NCBI RefSeq assembly: GCF_040112705.1
Contig: NZ_CP157804.1
Location: 1,854,001-1,918,000, forward strand
Reading direction: 5' to 3'
Origin: Flagellimonas sp. MMG031
GTDB lineage: Bacteria; Bacteroidota; Bacteroidia; Flavobacteriales; Flavobacteriaceae
DNA length: 64,000 nt
This document shows positions 8,556 through 17,587 of this stretch, piece by piece. The stretch's first letter is position 1, and every line of letters begins with the position of its first letter. The position numbers were made by a program, and so were the translations under genes. A model generated the notes under the pieces. The model had not been told where the DNA came from. It did not search any database and saw nothing but the letters and a program-made list of their open reading frames with translations.

Positions 8556-8874
8556 GTCTAGAAATAGTCTTGTATTGTTGCCTAAGAACAGGAAGCTTTT
8601 GGAAACGGTTGGAGAGCATATCAAACTGGCCCGTTTGCGCAGGAAGCTTACGATGAAACAGGTTGCTGAGCGTGCCGGTATTTCCAGACCGACCCTTTCT
8701 ACCCTGGAACAAGGAAACCCTGCGATTTCCATAGGTGTTCTCCTTAAGGTTTTGTTGGTTTTGGGCTTGGAAAAGGACGTATTGCATTTGGCCGAAGATG
8801 ATGTTTTGGGAAGGAAAATACAAGATGCTGAACTGACCATTAAAGAGCGAGGTCCGAAAAAATCAAATATATAA
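8554..8874 (+). CDS. hipB: HipB-like antitoxin, XRE-family helix-turn-helix
   Basis: A 106-residue DNA-binding protein. Residues 21-75 form a helix-turn-helix of the Cro/C1 type (MKQVAERAGISRPTLSTLEQ, recognition helix near 45-52). In HipBA modules this protein neutralises HipA and represses the operon. Its start codon lies inside the right arm of a 13-bp inverted repeat, which fits autoregulation. Its last base is shared with the first base of hipA (taATG), so the two are translationally coupled. The C-terminus is basic (KERGPKKSNI) and may contact HipA or DNA. Confidence 0.85.
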   Translation: MSRNSLVLLPKNRKLLETVGEHIKLARLRRKLTMKQVAERAGISRPTLSTLEQGNPAISIGVLLKVLLVLGLEKDVLHLAEDDVLGRKIQDAELTIKERGPKKSNI

Positions 8875-10136
8875 TGGCACGGGAACGAAGGGAAATATGG
8901 GTCTATGCTGATTGGGATGGGATAAAGGGACCTGTCCCAATGGGCCTTTTGTATGCTACACCTTCAAGGGAAAAAGAAATATTTTCCTTTGAATACGATA
9001 AGGCTTGGCTCCGGTCCAATTTTGCACAGATCATCGATCCGGATCTACAATTGTTTGAGGGACAGCAATACTTGAATGACGAAAAGTCCAATTTTGGCAT
9101 TTTCTTGGATTCATCCCCTGATCGTTGGGGCAGGGTGCTGATGTTACGTAAAGAGGCGGCAAGAGCAAGAATCGAATCAAGGCCTCCTAAGACCTTGTTG
9201 GAATCCGATTATCTTCTAGGGGTGTATGATGGTAACCGAATGGGAGGACTACGATTTAAAACAACACCGGATGGATCGTTTTTGGATGATGACCAAACAA
9301 AGGCGGCTCCCCCGTTCACGAATTTGAGAGACCTTGAATATGCCAGTTTGCAATTGGAAAAAGATGATGCCCCAGACCATCCGGAATATCTAAAATGGCT
9401 GAACATGTTAATGGCACCAGGTTCTTCCTTGGGCGGTGCAAGGCCCAAGGCCAATATCCGTGATACCGATGGTAGCTTGTGGATTGCGAAGTTTCCAAGC
9501 CAGAATGATAGGCAGGACATGGGCGCTTGGGAGATGTTGGCCTATCGGTTGGCCATTCAATCCGGTATAGCCATGGCACCATCCAAAGTTCAACGATTTT
9601 CGTACCATCAACATACATTTTTGACACAGCGATTTGATCGTAAAAAGGATGGAACCCGGATTCATTTTGCTTCCGCGATGACACTGTTGGGGTATACTGA
9701 TGGGGCAGATTATCAAGATGGGGTCAGTTATTTGGAGCTTGTTGAATTTTTGATGCAACAGGGAGCTGATGTGGACAATGATATGAAGAAGTTATGGAGA
9801 CGTATTGCATTTAATGTTTGTATTTCCAATACGGATGACCATCTACGGAACCATGGTTTTTTATTGTCCAATTCTGGTTGGGTGCTTTCTCCCGCATACG
9901 ATATAAATCCTACTCCCAATGGCGGTGGTTTAAAACTGAATATTTCCGAAAATGATAATGCACTGGATTTTGATTTGGTGATGGAGGTGGCTCCGTATTT
10001 CCGTCTAAAGGAAAAGGAGGCCAAGAATATCCTTGAATCCATTAAAAAAAATGTTTCACGATGGGAGCAACTCGCGGTAAGTCTAGGCATACCAAGAACT
10101 GAAATGGAATTGATGGGAAATGCTTTTAGATTTTGA
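8874..10136 (+). CDS. hipA: HipA-like serine/threonine kinase toxin
   Basis: A full-length (420-residue) HipA-family kinase. HipA of E. coli inactivates glutamyl-tRNA synthetase by phosphorylation and causes persistence. Visible motifs: the Gly-rich loop PGSSLGGARPKA (182-193, with Ser184/Ser185 as likely autophosphorylation sites), Lys206 in WIAKFPS, the catalytic NTDDHLRNH (319-327), and the metal-binding Asp343 in SPAYDINP. The N-terminal subdomain (about 1-130) is present, so this is the classic single-chain form and not the split HipT/HipS type. It overlaps hipB by one base. Such modules often stabilise mobile elements, and an integrase lies immediately upstream. Confidence 0.9.
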   Translation: MARERREIWVYADWDGIKGPVPMGLLYATPSREKEIFSFEYDKAWLRSNFAQIIDPDLQLFEGQQYLNDEKSNFGIFLDSSPDRWGRVLMLRKEAARARIESRPPKTLLESDYLLGVYDGNRMGGLRFKTTPDGSFLDDDQTKAAPPFTNLRDLEYASLQLEKDDAPDHPEYLKWLNMLMAPGSSLGGARPKANIRDTDGSLWIAKFPSQNDRQDMGAWEMLAYRLAIQSGIAMAPSKVQRFSYHQHTFLTQRFDRKKDGTRIHFASAMTLLGYTDGADYQDGVSYLELVEFLMQQGADVDNDMKKLWRRIAFNVCISNTDDHLRNHGFLLSNSGWVLSPAYDINPTPNGGGLKLNISENDNALDFDLVMEVAPYFRLKEKEAKNILESIKKNVSRWEQLAVSLGIPRTEMELMGNAFRF

Positions 10137-10448
10137 CTTTAAAATTAGTTTTCCCTAAAACAAATGTCGCAAACATTGACATTATATATGACCGGCCTTC
10201 TCCCGTTAAACCGGACAATTTAAAACTGGTGAATCCGGGAGAATGACCTCCTCCCAAAATTAACTCCGGCTATAACTAGGGAATTCGAAATGTTTGTTTT
10301 CCATTAATTTAAGTTCTGGGAGAACTCCTGTGTTTGTAGATGATGCTGAAATAAACTAGTTCATCGACCGTAAAAGTTAATTTATCATTCCAAAAGGCAT
10401 TTGCTTGATTGGAAGGTTTCTGCTAAAAGCGTGTTCAGGAGACTTATA
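10137..10448. other. Intergenic region between hipA and the esterase gene
   Basis: No gene is supported in these 312 bases. The right half holds a 58-base sequence (10283-10340) that recurs in diverged form at 30472-30529, in both cases between the end of an element-like block and the 3' end of a minus-strand gene. Confidence 0.6.
10283..10340 (+). repeat. Diverged direct repeat, copy A
   Basis: Matches 30472-30529 at 45 of 58 positions without gaps. The best-conserved blocks are ATGTTTGTTTT, AATTTAAGTTC and TTTGTAG. Both copies give similar short translations (FEMFV...FKF...NSC.CR, then stop), although this copy carries an internal stop, so the pair may be a relic of one coding sequence. 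Confidence 0.6.
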
Positions 10449-11327
10449 TCATTTCCAAAAAGAATCACTTATAAACTTTAGGCCCACTGGTAAGGACTCA
10501 CGCCAAAACGGCCAAGTATGTGCACCATCACGGACCCTGTACTCGTGAGGTATCTGCCTAAGCACTAGTTCCTTGTGCAACTGGGCATTTCCGAGCGTAA
10601 GAAAATCGTCATCCCCACAATCAAAATATATTTTTACTTTTTTCAATAGTTCTGGGTCCTTGTTTTTTACCCATTGAAGCACATCATATTCCCTGTAGCT
10701 TTTATTTAATCGTTTTTCGCCCTTTGTGCCCACCATATCGGGCATCGCTTTTGAGATATATCCATCCATGGATTCTTGGTCCGAAGAAGTAACGGATTCT
10801 TCGGTGAATATGGCAGAGCTATAGGCGGCACAGGCTCCAAAATGTTGGTCATATTTGAATGCCAGTCGTAAGGCACCGGCCCCGCCCATGGAAAGGCCAC
10901 TGATACCTGTATATCGCTTTGTTTTACGAACACGGTAATTGTTTTGGATATAAGGGAGCAATTCCTTCATGAACATATCCTCATATGGATAGGTGCCATC
11001 CGTTCTGTTCATATAGAGCCTGTCATCCCCATCTGGCATAACAATCACCATTTTCTGGATATTTCCTTGCTCAATCTCGCGATCGACTATTTGTTGCATT
11101 CCCCCCGATTCAATCCAACTTGTTTCATCACCGGTATAACCGTTTAAAAGATAAACTACGGGGTAATGGCGTTCGGAATAGTCATAACCATCCGGCAAAT
11201 AAATGGAATACTTGACCTCTGTTTTTAAAAGATCGCTATTCATAACTTGGCTTTCCAAGATCTTACTTTGACCTAATAGTGCAGTATGGATGGCCAGCCA
11301 AAAAAGTAGCATTGCGCATGTTCTCAT
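10449..11327 (-). CDS. Exported esterase, putative esterase (esterase D/FrsA-like) family
   Basis: A 292-residue alpha/beta hydrolase with a signal peptide (residues 1-20, ending LLGQ), so periplasmic or outside the cell. The fold begins with YLPDGYDYSERHYPVVYLLNG, shortened here to its core PVVYLLNG. The catalytic triad is visible: Ser146 in GLSMGG, an Asp near 239-241 in DCGDDDFL, and His270 in GAHTWPFW. Relatives include feruloyl and acetyl-xylan esterases and S-formylglutathione hydrolases; because it is exported and next to a sugar-uptake locus, removal of acyl groups from a glycan is the likely job. It faces away from the ECF/SusCD operon. Confidence 0.82.
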   Translation of the reverse strand: MRTCAMLLFWLAIHTALLGQSKILESQVMNSDLLKTEVKYSIYLPDGYDYSERHYPVVYLLNGYTGDETSWIESGGMQQIVDREIEQGNIQKMVIVMPDGDDRLYMNRTDGTYPYEDMFMKELLPYIQNNYRVRKTKRYTGISGLSMGGAGALRLAFKYDQHFGACAAYSSAIFTEESVTSSDQESMDGYISKAMPDMVGTKGEKRLNKSYREYDVLQWVKNKDPELLKKVKIYFDCGDDDFLTLGNAQLHKELVLRQIPHEYRVRDGAHTWPFWRESLPVGLKFISDSFWK

Positions 11328-12097
11328 AACTATGGATATCCTTAATTGATTAGGGTATAGGGACCAATATACCCTGTTAATATTTGACGGTCCACAATAT
11401 CATTGATGTAAGATAACAAAAAGCGATAAATAATGGACATGAACTAGTAGATCCTTTGTTGAAAAAACGTACTGGTACCATGGGCAAAATATGCAGGGAA
11501 CACTTGGTTCACGATTCCTTTTAGAATGTCGTAAATCAATCTACAGGGGTGAAATGTGCATGAGCGCGCACCTAAGTTCGTGGGAGCTGTTGATGATGGT
11601 CGGTACCGGTTCCAAATATCTTTTACAATCTATTCAGGCCGAATTCCAAGGTAGTTTTGTCAATTTCTTAAACGGGTATAGGGCCGAAGCGGGCAAACGA
11701 CCGATACTGGATGTGAGCCGCTCAATGGAAGTTGCTTGTTCGACGCAGGTGCCCACTACTGAATCGGCAAAGAGACCATAGCTTTTTTACATTAAAGTCA
11801 AAAAAATAATCAGGTTTAAAGATTTTTTTATAATTTGTTAACGTTTTTTGGAAATAATATTATTGGTTTTTACACATGCTATTGTGAAATGCCCATTCCT
11901 TTAGATTGGATAAATCTTTCCATACAAAGGGATTGTCTCTTCTTCATAAGGCACATTTTTCGTTTATGATTTAAGCTGATCGAGAATATCGATGTAAATG
12001 TCTTAGGTTATGAAACAAAGCGTTCTGTGCAAACAGTAAGAATTCGATTCCACCGAAACCTTACCAGAACAGGAGCGCTTAAAAGAAAGGCGAAAAA
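11328..12097. other. Regulatory/intergenic region before the ECF sigma gene
   Basis: This stretch holds a decayed AraC fragment (11491-11781) and, at 11782-12097, an AT-rich sequence that should carry the promoter of the ECF sigma gene. I see no clear TAnnTTTG promoter or hairpin in it. Confidence 0.5.
11491..11781 (+). pseudogene. Remnant of an AraC-family regulator (DNA-binding domain)
   Basis: A 96-residue open frame whose middle resembles the C-terminal HTH domain of flavobacterial AraC regulators: GSKYLLQSIQAEFQGSFVNF followed by LNGYRAEAGKRPILD corresponds to the family pattern (S..YLSQ.INE.FGKNF..FIN.YRVEEAKRLLLD). The first helix-turn-helix is blurred (ELLMMVGTGSKYL) and the second one after the YRVEEAK helix is missing. 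No sensor domain precedes it. It stands alone between the esterase and the ECF sigma gene and probably represents an older regulator of the sugar locus that has decayed. Confidence 0.5.
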
Positions 12098-12652
12098 ATG
12101 GATCGACATAGCTTTACCAAAGAATCCTATCTATTGGAGCACTTAAAAAGAGGCTCTACGGCTGCCTATGAGCATCTATTTACACTATACCATAAAGAAC
12201 TCTGTAATTATCTGTCGGCAATTACCGGAAACCCCAAGGTTGCCGAAGATATTGCCCAACAAACCTTTATCAAGATATGGGACAATCGCGAGAAGTTACA
12301 GGTCGAGGATAACAAACTTAAGCGATACCTATTTAAAGTGGCCTATAACCTTTTCATCGATGTACAACGAAAGAGAAAAAAGGAATTTAAGCTGCTCGAG
12401 AAATTAAAACAGGAGGCTTATCTCGACCTCACCGATGTGGATACCTCCCTTTTCGAAGAAAGGCTCAGGAAAGTTGAAAAGGAAATCGACAACCTCCCTG
12501 AACAGTGCAAGAAAGTGTTCATCCTAAGTAAGCGAGAGGGGCTTAAGTACCGAGAAATCTCCGAACAACTTCAAATTTCCATAAAGACCGTGGAAGTACA
12601 TATGGCCAAAGCCATGAAGCGGCTTAGGGCCCAGCTCACCAGTTTACTTTAA
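12098..12652 (+). CDS. ECF-family RNA polymerase sigma factor (Bacteroidota FecI-like group)
   Basis: A 184-residue sigma-70 family factor with only regions 2 and 4. Region 2 (about 18-90) contains NPKVAEDIAQQTFIKIWDN, the -10 recognition and core-binding part; region 4 (about 125-180) contains the helix-turn-helix EGLKYREISEQLQISIKTVE for the -35 element. The gene is followed, after 154 bases, by a FecR anti-sigma gene and an STN-type SusC. In Bacteroidota this arrangement is a trans-envelope signalling system: substrate binding by SusC is relayed through FecR and releases the sigma factor to transcribe the uptake operon. Confidence 0.92.
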   Translation: MDRHSFTKESYLLEHLKRGSTAAYEHLFTLYHKELCNYLSAITGNPKVAEDIAQQTFIKIWDNREKLQVEDNKLKRYLFKVAYNLFIDVQRKRKKEFKLLEKLKQEAYLDLTDVDTSLFEERLRKVEKEIDNLPEQCKKVFILSKREGLKYREISEQLQISIKTVEVHMAKAMKRLRAQLTSLL

Positions 12653-12806
12653 TTTTCACCATTCCATTATTGCTTTATCGTAGTTGGATTTCCACAATAA
12701 GTGGGTTATATATGTACTTTCTCCATTTAAAATGTTAAAATTTTAGATTTCTATAAGGGTTTTTTGAAAAAGTTACGTCTCTTGATAAAGTGACAAAATA
12801 CATCAA

Positions 12807-13985
12807 ATGACCAAACTTGATATTAGAAGAATCATTACTAGGTATATCAACCAAGAGGCTTCCCAGGAAGAATTGGCCATTTTATATGAATGGGTAAAGA
12901 AAGGAAACAACAAAGAAGTCTTTAAAAAGTTGGTACAAGCCGACTATCTGGTCAATTACGAGGATAGACCATGGGATACCGAGGTGGCCTTTGAGCAGTT
13001 CCTGCATACCATTAAGAGCAAGGAAAATGGAAAGGTGAAAGGACTTTACAGCCGTCCTTACCTCTGGAAATATGCTGCAATTGCGGTTATTTTCTTGGGG
13101 TCCTCATTATACTTTCTTCTAAATCAGCAACTATTTGAAAAGGTTCCTCTGAATGTAGGTCCCGACCAGATTACCTTGGAACTGGACAATGGAGAGGTAC
13201 TGGTCTTGAAACCATCATCAAACAATACCGTTAAAAGCAAAAATGGAACTACGGAGGTCTCAGTGATCAACGGGGTGTTGACACAAAGGGACAACGGAAA
13301 AACCAGTGGGTCTACACGCAAAAACACTTTAAGTGTACCCATAGGTGAGCGTCTATCGGTAACACTGGACGATGGTTCCGTTGTAATGCTCAATGCGGGC
13401 TCGACCATGACATACCCATCAAGTTTTGAAGGTGCTGACCGGAGAGAGGTGCTTGTAACAGGAGAAGCCTATTTCGAGGTGGCCAAGAACCCGAATAAAC
13501 CATTTATTGTACGGACCTCCAAAATGTATACCCAGGTCTATGGTACAGTTTTCAATGTTTCGGCCTACCCAGAAGATGAAATCAATGAGGTGGTCTTGGT
13601 TGAAGGTTCAGTTGGGGTAGGAACACTTTTCAGGGAGTCGCTGGAAGGAGAGCAAATGCTCAAACCTTCCCAAAAGGCCTCCAGTAATCCAAGGGAAGGC
13701 AACGAATTTCTTATCGAAGATGTCGATGTTTCCCCCTACATCTCATGGACCAAGGGAATCCTTGTTTTTGAGAACGAGCCCATGGGCAAAATCATCAAAA
13801 GGTTGGAACGGCATTACGGCATCCAGATAGACAATAGATTTGAACAGCTTGAAGAAAGACGTTTTACGGGTATGTTCGATGAAGAAAATATTGATCGCGT
13901 CCTTAGAACCATACAGGCGCATACCCAATTTAGTTATTACCTAAAAAATGAAATGATAATAATAAATGAACCTCATAAACAATAG
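12807..13985 (+). CDS. FecR-family anti-sigma factor
   Basis: A 392-residue single-pass membrane protein. Residues 1-80 are cytoplasmic and would hold the ECF sigma factor; residues 86-105 (YLWKYAAIAVIFLGSSLYF) are the membrane helix; the FecR domain (about 150-270) contains VPIGERLSVTLDDGSVVMLN and GEAYFEVAKNPNKPFIVRT, both family signatures; the C-terminal part (about 315-390) is a DUF4974/STN-like module that would contact the N-terminal STN domain of SusC. It lies between the sigma gene and susC and is part of the same regulatory unit. The sequence just upstream (GGGTTTTTT...ACGTCT) may be an ECF-dependent promoter, but I cannot test this. Confidence 0.92.
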   Translation: MTKLDIRRIITRYINQEASQEELAILYEWVKKGNNKEVFKKLVQADYLVNYEDRPWDTEVAFEQFLHTIKSKENGKVKGLYSRPYLWKYAAIAVIFLGSSLYFLLNQQLFEKVPLNVGPDQITLELDNGEVLVLKPSSNNTVKSKNGTTEVSVINGVLTQRDNGKTSGSTRKNTLSVPIGERLSVTLDDGSVVMLNAGSTMTYPSSFEGADRREVLVTGEAYFEVAKNPNKPFIVRTSKMYTQVYGTVFNVSAYPEDEINEVVLVEGSVGVGTLFRESLEGEQMLKPSQKASSNPREGNEFLIEDVDVSPYISWTKGILVFENEPMGKIIKRLERHYGIQIDNRFEQLEERRFTGMFDEENIDRVLRTIQAHTQFSYYLKNEMIIINEPHKQ

Positions 13986-14047
13986 TGCCTATGAAGTAAA
14001 AACCAATAACCAAAAAACAATTACTAACTAACTACACTAATTCAATT

Positions 14048-17000
14048 ATGAAAAAAACCATAACTAAAGGTGCATCATGCCCAAAATTGGGCAAAAACAT
14101 GCTGTACGGCCTATTTCTGATCCTCTTTTTTGGTCAGGTCAATGCAGCTTCCTGTGCACAGTACGACAAGGTGGACAAAAGCTTTTTCGATACCAAACTG
14201 AGCGAAGTTTTTGAGACCGTCACCCAAACAACAGGGTACAAGTTTTTTTATGAGGCTTCGGAGGTGGACCTGGACCGAAAAGTTACCGTTCTTGGTAAAA
14301 ATCGCTGTGTAGCCGACTTTTTTGAGGAGGTTTTTAAGGGTACAGACCTTACTTTTAAGATCATTGCAAGGCAGATAGTCATTAAGAAAAGGACTGAATC
14401 CTTGCCCAACTTGGTCCCACAACGAAAGGTTGAACAGGATAACCCACAAACCACCTTGACCGGTCTGGTGTTGGATGAGTCCGGGATTCCTTTGGCAGGC
14501 GCCAGTATTATTGCAAAGGGAACCACTGTAGGTGTTACTACCGATTTTGATGGTAATTTTGAAATTGACTTGCCCTCAGGGGTAACCGTGATCCAGGTCT
14601 CCTACATAGGATTTAGGCCTAAAGAGGTGAATGTTGCCGGTCTTACTACAGTAACCGTTACTATGGAAGAAGACGCTGCCTCATTGGATGAGGTGGTCGT
14701 TGTCGGTTACGGTACTTTGGCAAAAAAGAAAGTTACGGGATCAGTTGTTTCGGTAAGCTCCGAGACGATTACCGAGGTTCCTGCCCTCACTCCAGAAGCC
14801 GCACTTATCGGTCAGGTAACCGGTGTTCAAGTACAAGAGGTATCAGGAGAGCCCGGTGCCGCTCCCAATATCAGGGTAAGGGGCTCAGGTTCCATTTCAG
14901 CGGGAAACGACCCACTGTTTGTTGTGGACGGGATTCCTATTTCACGGAACCTTACCTCCTCCAGCCAATTGGGTGGGGTGTCAAACAGGCGATCGGCCTT
15001 TCAGCCACCAACGATTAATCCACTGGCTACGCTAAACCCTAACGATATTGAGTCCATTCAGGTCTTGAAGGATGCCAGTGCCGCTGCTATCTATGGCTCT
15101 AGGGGTGGCAATGGGGTATTATTGATTACCACCAAAAAAGGTTCTAATGGAGATGAAGGGGTGTTTTCCTTTGATTCATTCTTAAGCCTCCAATCTGTGG
15201 CCAATAAGCTTGATCTGATGAACGCACCGGAGTTGATCGACTTTACAAGGGATGCTAGAAACAACGCCTATCTTCAGTCGGTGGACGGAGCGTCCATAGA
15301 TGACCCCATTGGTCCTGGAGACAGAGGTAACACCAATTACGAAATGCCCGAATCCTTTATCAACTGGGATGGTACGGATACAGATTGGCAAGATCTGCTC
15401 TTTAAAACGGGAATTGTACAGAGTTATAACTTCTCTTACGCCTCACCGATACGGAATAAGACCAGTTTTTATCTGTCCTCAGGATATTTTTCACAAACAG
15501 GAATTATTGACAAGGCCAAGTTTGAGCGTTATACAGTTTTGCTTAATCTCAATTCCCAATTGACAGAAAAATTGAACTTGGATGTGCGTTTGGCCCCAAC
15601 AGTGACCGAAAATCAAAGGGTACCGGCATCTGCACCTTATTTTGCAACCCCTCCTGGAATCGTTTATTCGGGCATCGTACACTCTCCAACCGTAAGTCCT
15701 TACAATCCTGATGGTACGATCAATCAATTAAACAATCAGTCCTATTTGGGCGGAGGTACCACAACGGCCAGTAACCCTTTGGCTATCATAGAGGCTGTGG
15801 ATGACCAAATATTCCAATTCCAGACTAGGGGAACCCTTGGATTGACCTATGACATCCTGCCGGAATTGAGTTTTAAAACCTTTGGAGGTGTTTATATCAA
15901 TCTCTTCAACCAAGATTTTTATAGGGCAAGCTCCCTATTGTTCCGAAATTCAGCGGATGGTAACCCTTACGGTCAAGCGTCCTCTTCCACAGAGACCAAT
16001 TGGCTCTGGGAAAATACATTGAATTTTAAAAAGGAGTACGGCGATCACTACGTGGATGCGGTACTCGGTTATACCGCGCAAAAGGATAACCTGACCTTAA
16101 AACAGGTACTTGCCAATAATTACCCGGATGATTTGGTCCCGACCATAAGTGGAGGTCAGGTATTTGGCGGAACCTCTATCCAGGAACAATGGTCTTTATT
16201 GTCTGCCCTTTTTAGGGTGAATTACAGTTACAAGGACAAATACTTGTTCACTGGAACGATTCGTTCAGATAAGTCCTCACGATTTGGTAAAAATAATCAG
16301 ACCGGCTACTTCCCATCCTTTTCTGTAGGTTGGCGATTGAACGAGGAGACATTTTTAAAGGATTCAGAATCCATATCTGAGTTAAAGCTCCGCCTAAGCT
16401 GGGGCCAGACCGGAAACTTTGAGATTCCCAACTACGGTGCCGTAGGGCTTCTTGCGCCTCAAAACTATAATCTCGGGGGCAACCAGATCAATGGACTGGT
16501 TCAAAGTACGATACCCAATCCTAACTTAACTTGGGAAAAATCCGAGCAAATCAATGCAGGTATCGAATTGGGCTTGTTCAATAACAGGGTCTTCGTTTTG
16601 GCGGACTATTATGATACGCGCACAAAGGATTTATTGTTGAATGTGGCCATTTCTTCCGTATCTGGATTTGAGACCAACTTGAGAAATCTGGGAGAAGTAA
16701 AAAACTCGGGTTTTGAAATCGCCCTGAGCACCAAGAATTTTGTTGGCGACTTCACTTGGAATACGGATGTCAATTTTGCAACCAATAAAAATGAAGTGCT
16801 GTCATTGAATGTAGACAATGAGCCCATATTTTCTTCTGGAAGTGCAGGCGTAAGGCACGTCACCCAGGTAGGGGATCCTATCGGCAGTTATTATGGATAT
16901 GTGGTAGATGGTATCTATCAGTCGCAAGAGGAAATCGCCAATGCACCGGTCGATACCCAAGCTCCCGATCCAGCACCGGGTGACTTTAGGTTCAAGGATA

Positions 17001-17569
17001 TCAACGGGGATGGACAGATCACCCCGGACGACAGGACCGTTACCGGTAGTTATTTCCCTGATTTTATTTGGGGTATCAACAATCGACTGACTTTCAAAAA
17101 TATTGATTTTAGCTTTTTGATTCAAGGAACGGAGGGCAATGAAATATTGAACCTGACCTCCCGGCACATGAAGAACGGAGAGGCCAATTTCAATTCCTAC
17201 GCAGTTTTCAACGAACGATGGAGATCCCCTTCCGACCCGGGGAACGGGTCCATTCCCAGGGCGGATAGATTGTCCGGGAACCATGGGAACAATAACAGGC
17301 CCTCTTCTTTTCAAGTTGAGGATGGGTCTTACGTACGTTTGCGTAACGTGACCCTGGGTTATACGCTGCCAACGGATAATTTTTTTGGAAGTAAGATCCA
17401 GAGACTTAGGTTCTATGTTACCGCCACCAACCTCTTTACCATAACCGATTATCTTGGCTATAACCCAGAGGTGAGCAGTATTACAACGAACAGTTTGACA
17501 CCTGGGGAGGACTATGGGGCATTTCCATTGACCAAATCCTTTACCATGGGCGTAAACCTTAAGTTCTAA
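14048..17569 (+). CDS. SusC/RagA TonB-linked outer-membrane transporter with STN signalling domain
   Basis: A 1173-residue TonB-dependent transporter that imports oligosaccharides or similar ligands across the outer membrane with its SusD partner. Domains in order: N-terminal hydrophobic segment and signal peptide (about 15-37), STN domain (about 50-112), carboxypeptidase-regulatory-like domain (about 136-207, GASIIAKGTTVGVTTDFDG), TonB-box-like LDEVVVVGYG (213-222), plug (about 225-365, with the SusC signature DASAAAIYGSRGGNGV), and a 22-strand barrel ending in the aromatic C-terminus GVNLKF. The STN domain marks it as a transducing transporter paired with the FecR and ECF genes upstream. 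SusD begins 18 bases after its stop. Confidence 0.95.
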   Translation: MKKTITKGASCPKLGKNMLYGLFLILFFGQVNAASCAQYDKVDKSFFDTKLSEVFETVTQTTGYKFFYEASEVDLDRKVTVLGKNRCVADFFEEVFKGTDLTFKIIARQIVIKKRTESLPNLVPQRKVEQDNPQTTLTGLVLDESGIPLAGASIIAKGTTVGVTTDFDGNFEIDLPSGVTVIQVSYIGFRPKEVNVAGLTTVTVTMEEDAASLDEVVVVGYGTLAKKKVTGSVVSVSSETITEVPALTPEAALIGQVTGVQVQEVSGEPGAAPNIRVRGSGSISAGNDPLFVVDGIPISRNLTSSSQLGGVSNRRSAFQPPTINPLATLNPNDIESIQVLKDASAAAIYGSRGGNGVLLITTKKGSNGDEGVFSFDSFLSLQSVANKLDLMNAPELIDFTRDARNNAYLQSVDGASIDDPIGPGDRGNTNYEMPESFINWDGTDTDWQDLLFKTGIVQSYNFSYASPIRNKTSFYLSSGYFSQTGIIDKAKFERYTVLLNLNSQLTEKLNLDVRLAPTVTENQRVPASAPYFATPPGIVYSGIVHSPTVSPYNPDGTINQLNNQSYLGGGTTTASNPLAIIEAVDDQIFQFQTRGTLGLTYDILPELSFKTFGGVYINLFNQDFYRASSLLFRNSADGNPYGQASSSTETNWLWENTLNFKKEYGDHYVDAVLGYTAQKDNLTLKQVLANNYPDDLVPTISGGQVFGGTSIQEQWSLLSALFRVNYSYKDKYLFTGTIRSDKSSRFGKNNQTGYFPSFSVGWRLNEETFLKDSESISELKLRLSWGQTGNFEIPNYGAVGLLAPQNYNLGGNQINGLVQSTIPNPNLTWEKSEQINAGIELGLFNNRVFVLADYYDTRTKDLLLNVAISSVSGFETNLRNLGEVKNSGFEIALSTKNFVGDFTWNTDVNFATNKNEVLSLNVDNEPIFSSGSAGVRHVTQVGDPIGSYYGYVVDGIYQSQEEIANAPVDTQAPDPAPGDFRFKDINGDGQITPDDRTVTGSYFPDFIWGINNRLTFKNIDFSFLIQGTEGNEILNLTSRHMKNGEANFNSYAVFNERWRSPSDPGNGSIPRADRLSGNHGNNNRPSSFQVEDGSYVRLRNVTLGYTLPTDNFFGSKIQRLRFYVTATNLFTITDYLGYNPEVSSITTNSLTPGEDYGAFPLTKSFTMGVNLKF

Positions 17570-17587
17570 CCTAAAAACCTCAGAAAG

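Noticed and set aside
12730-12806. ECF-type promoter (GGGTTTTTT ... ACGTCT) before fecR.
   Set aside because: The gap between the two parts is shorter than a normal -35/-10 spacing and I cannot compare it with the other regulated promoters, so it is not listed as a feature.
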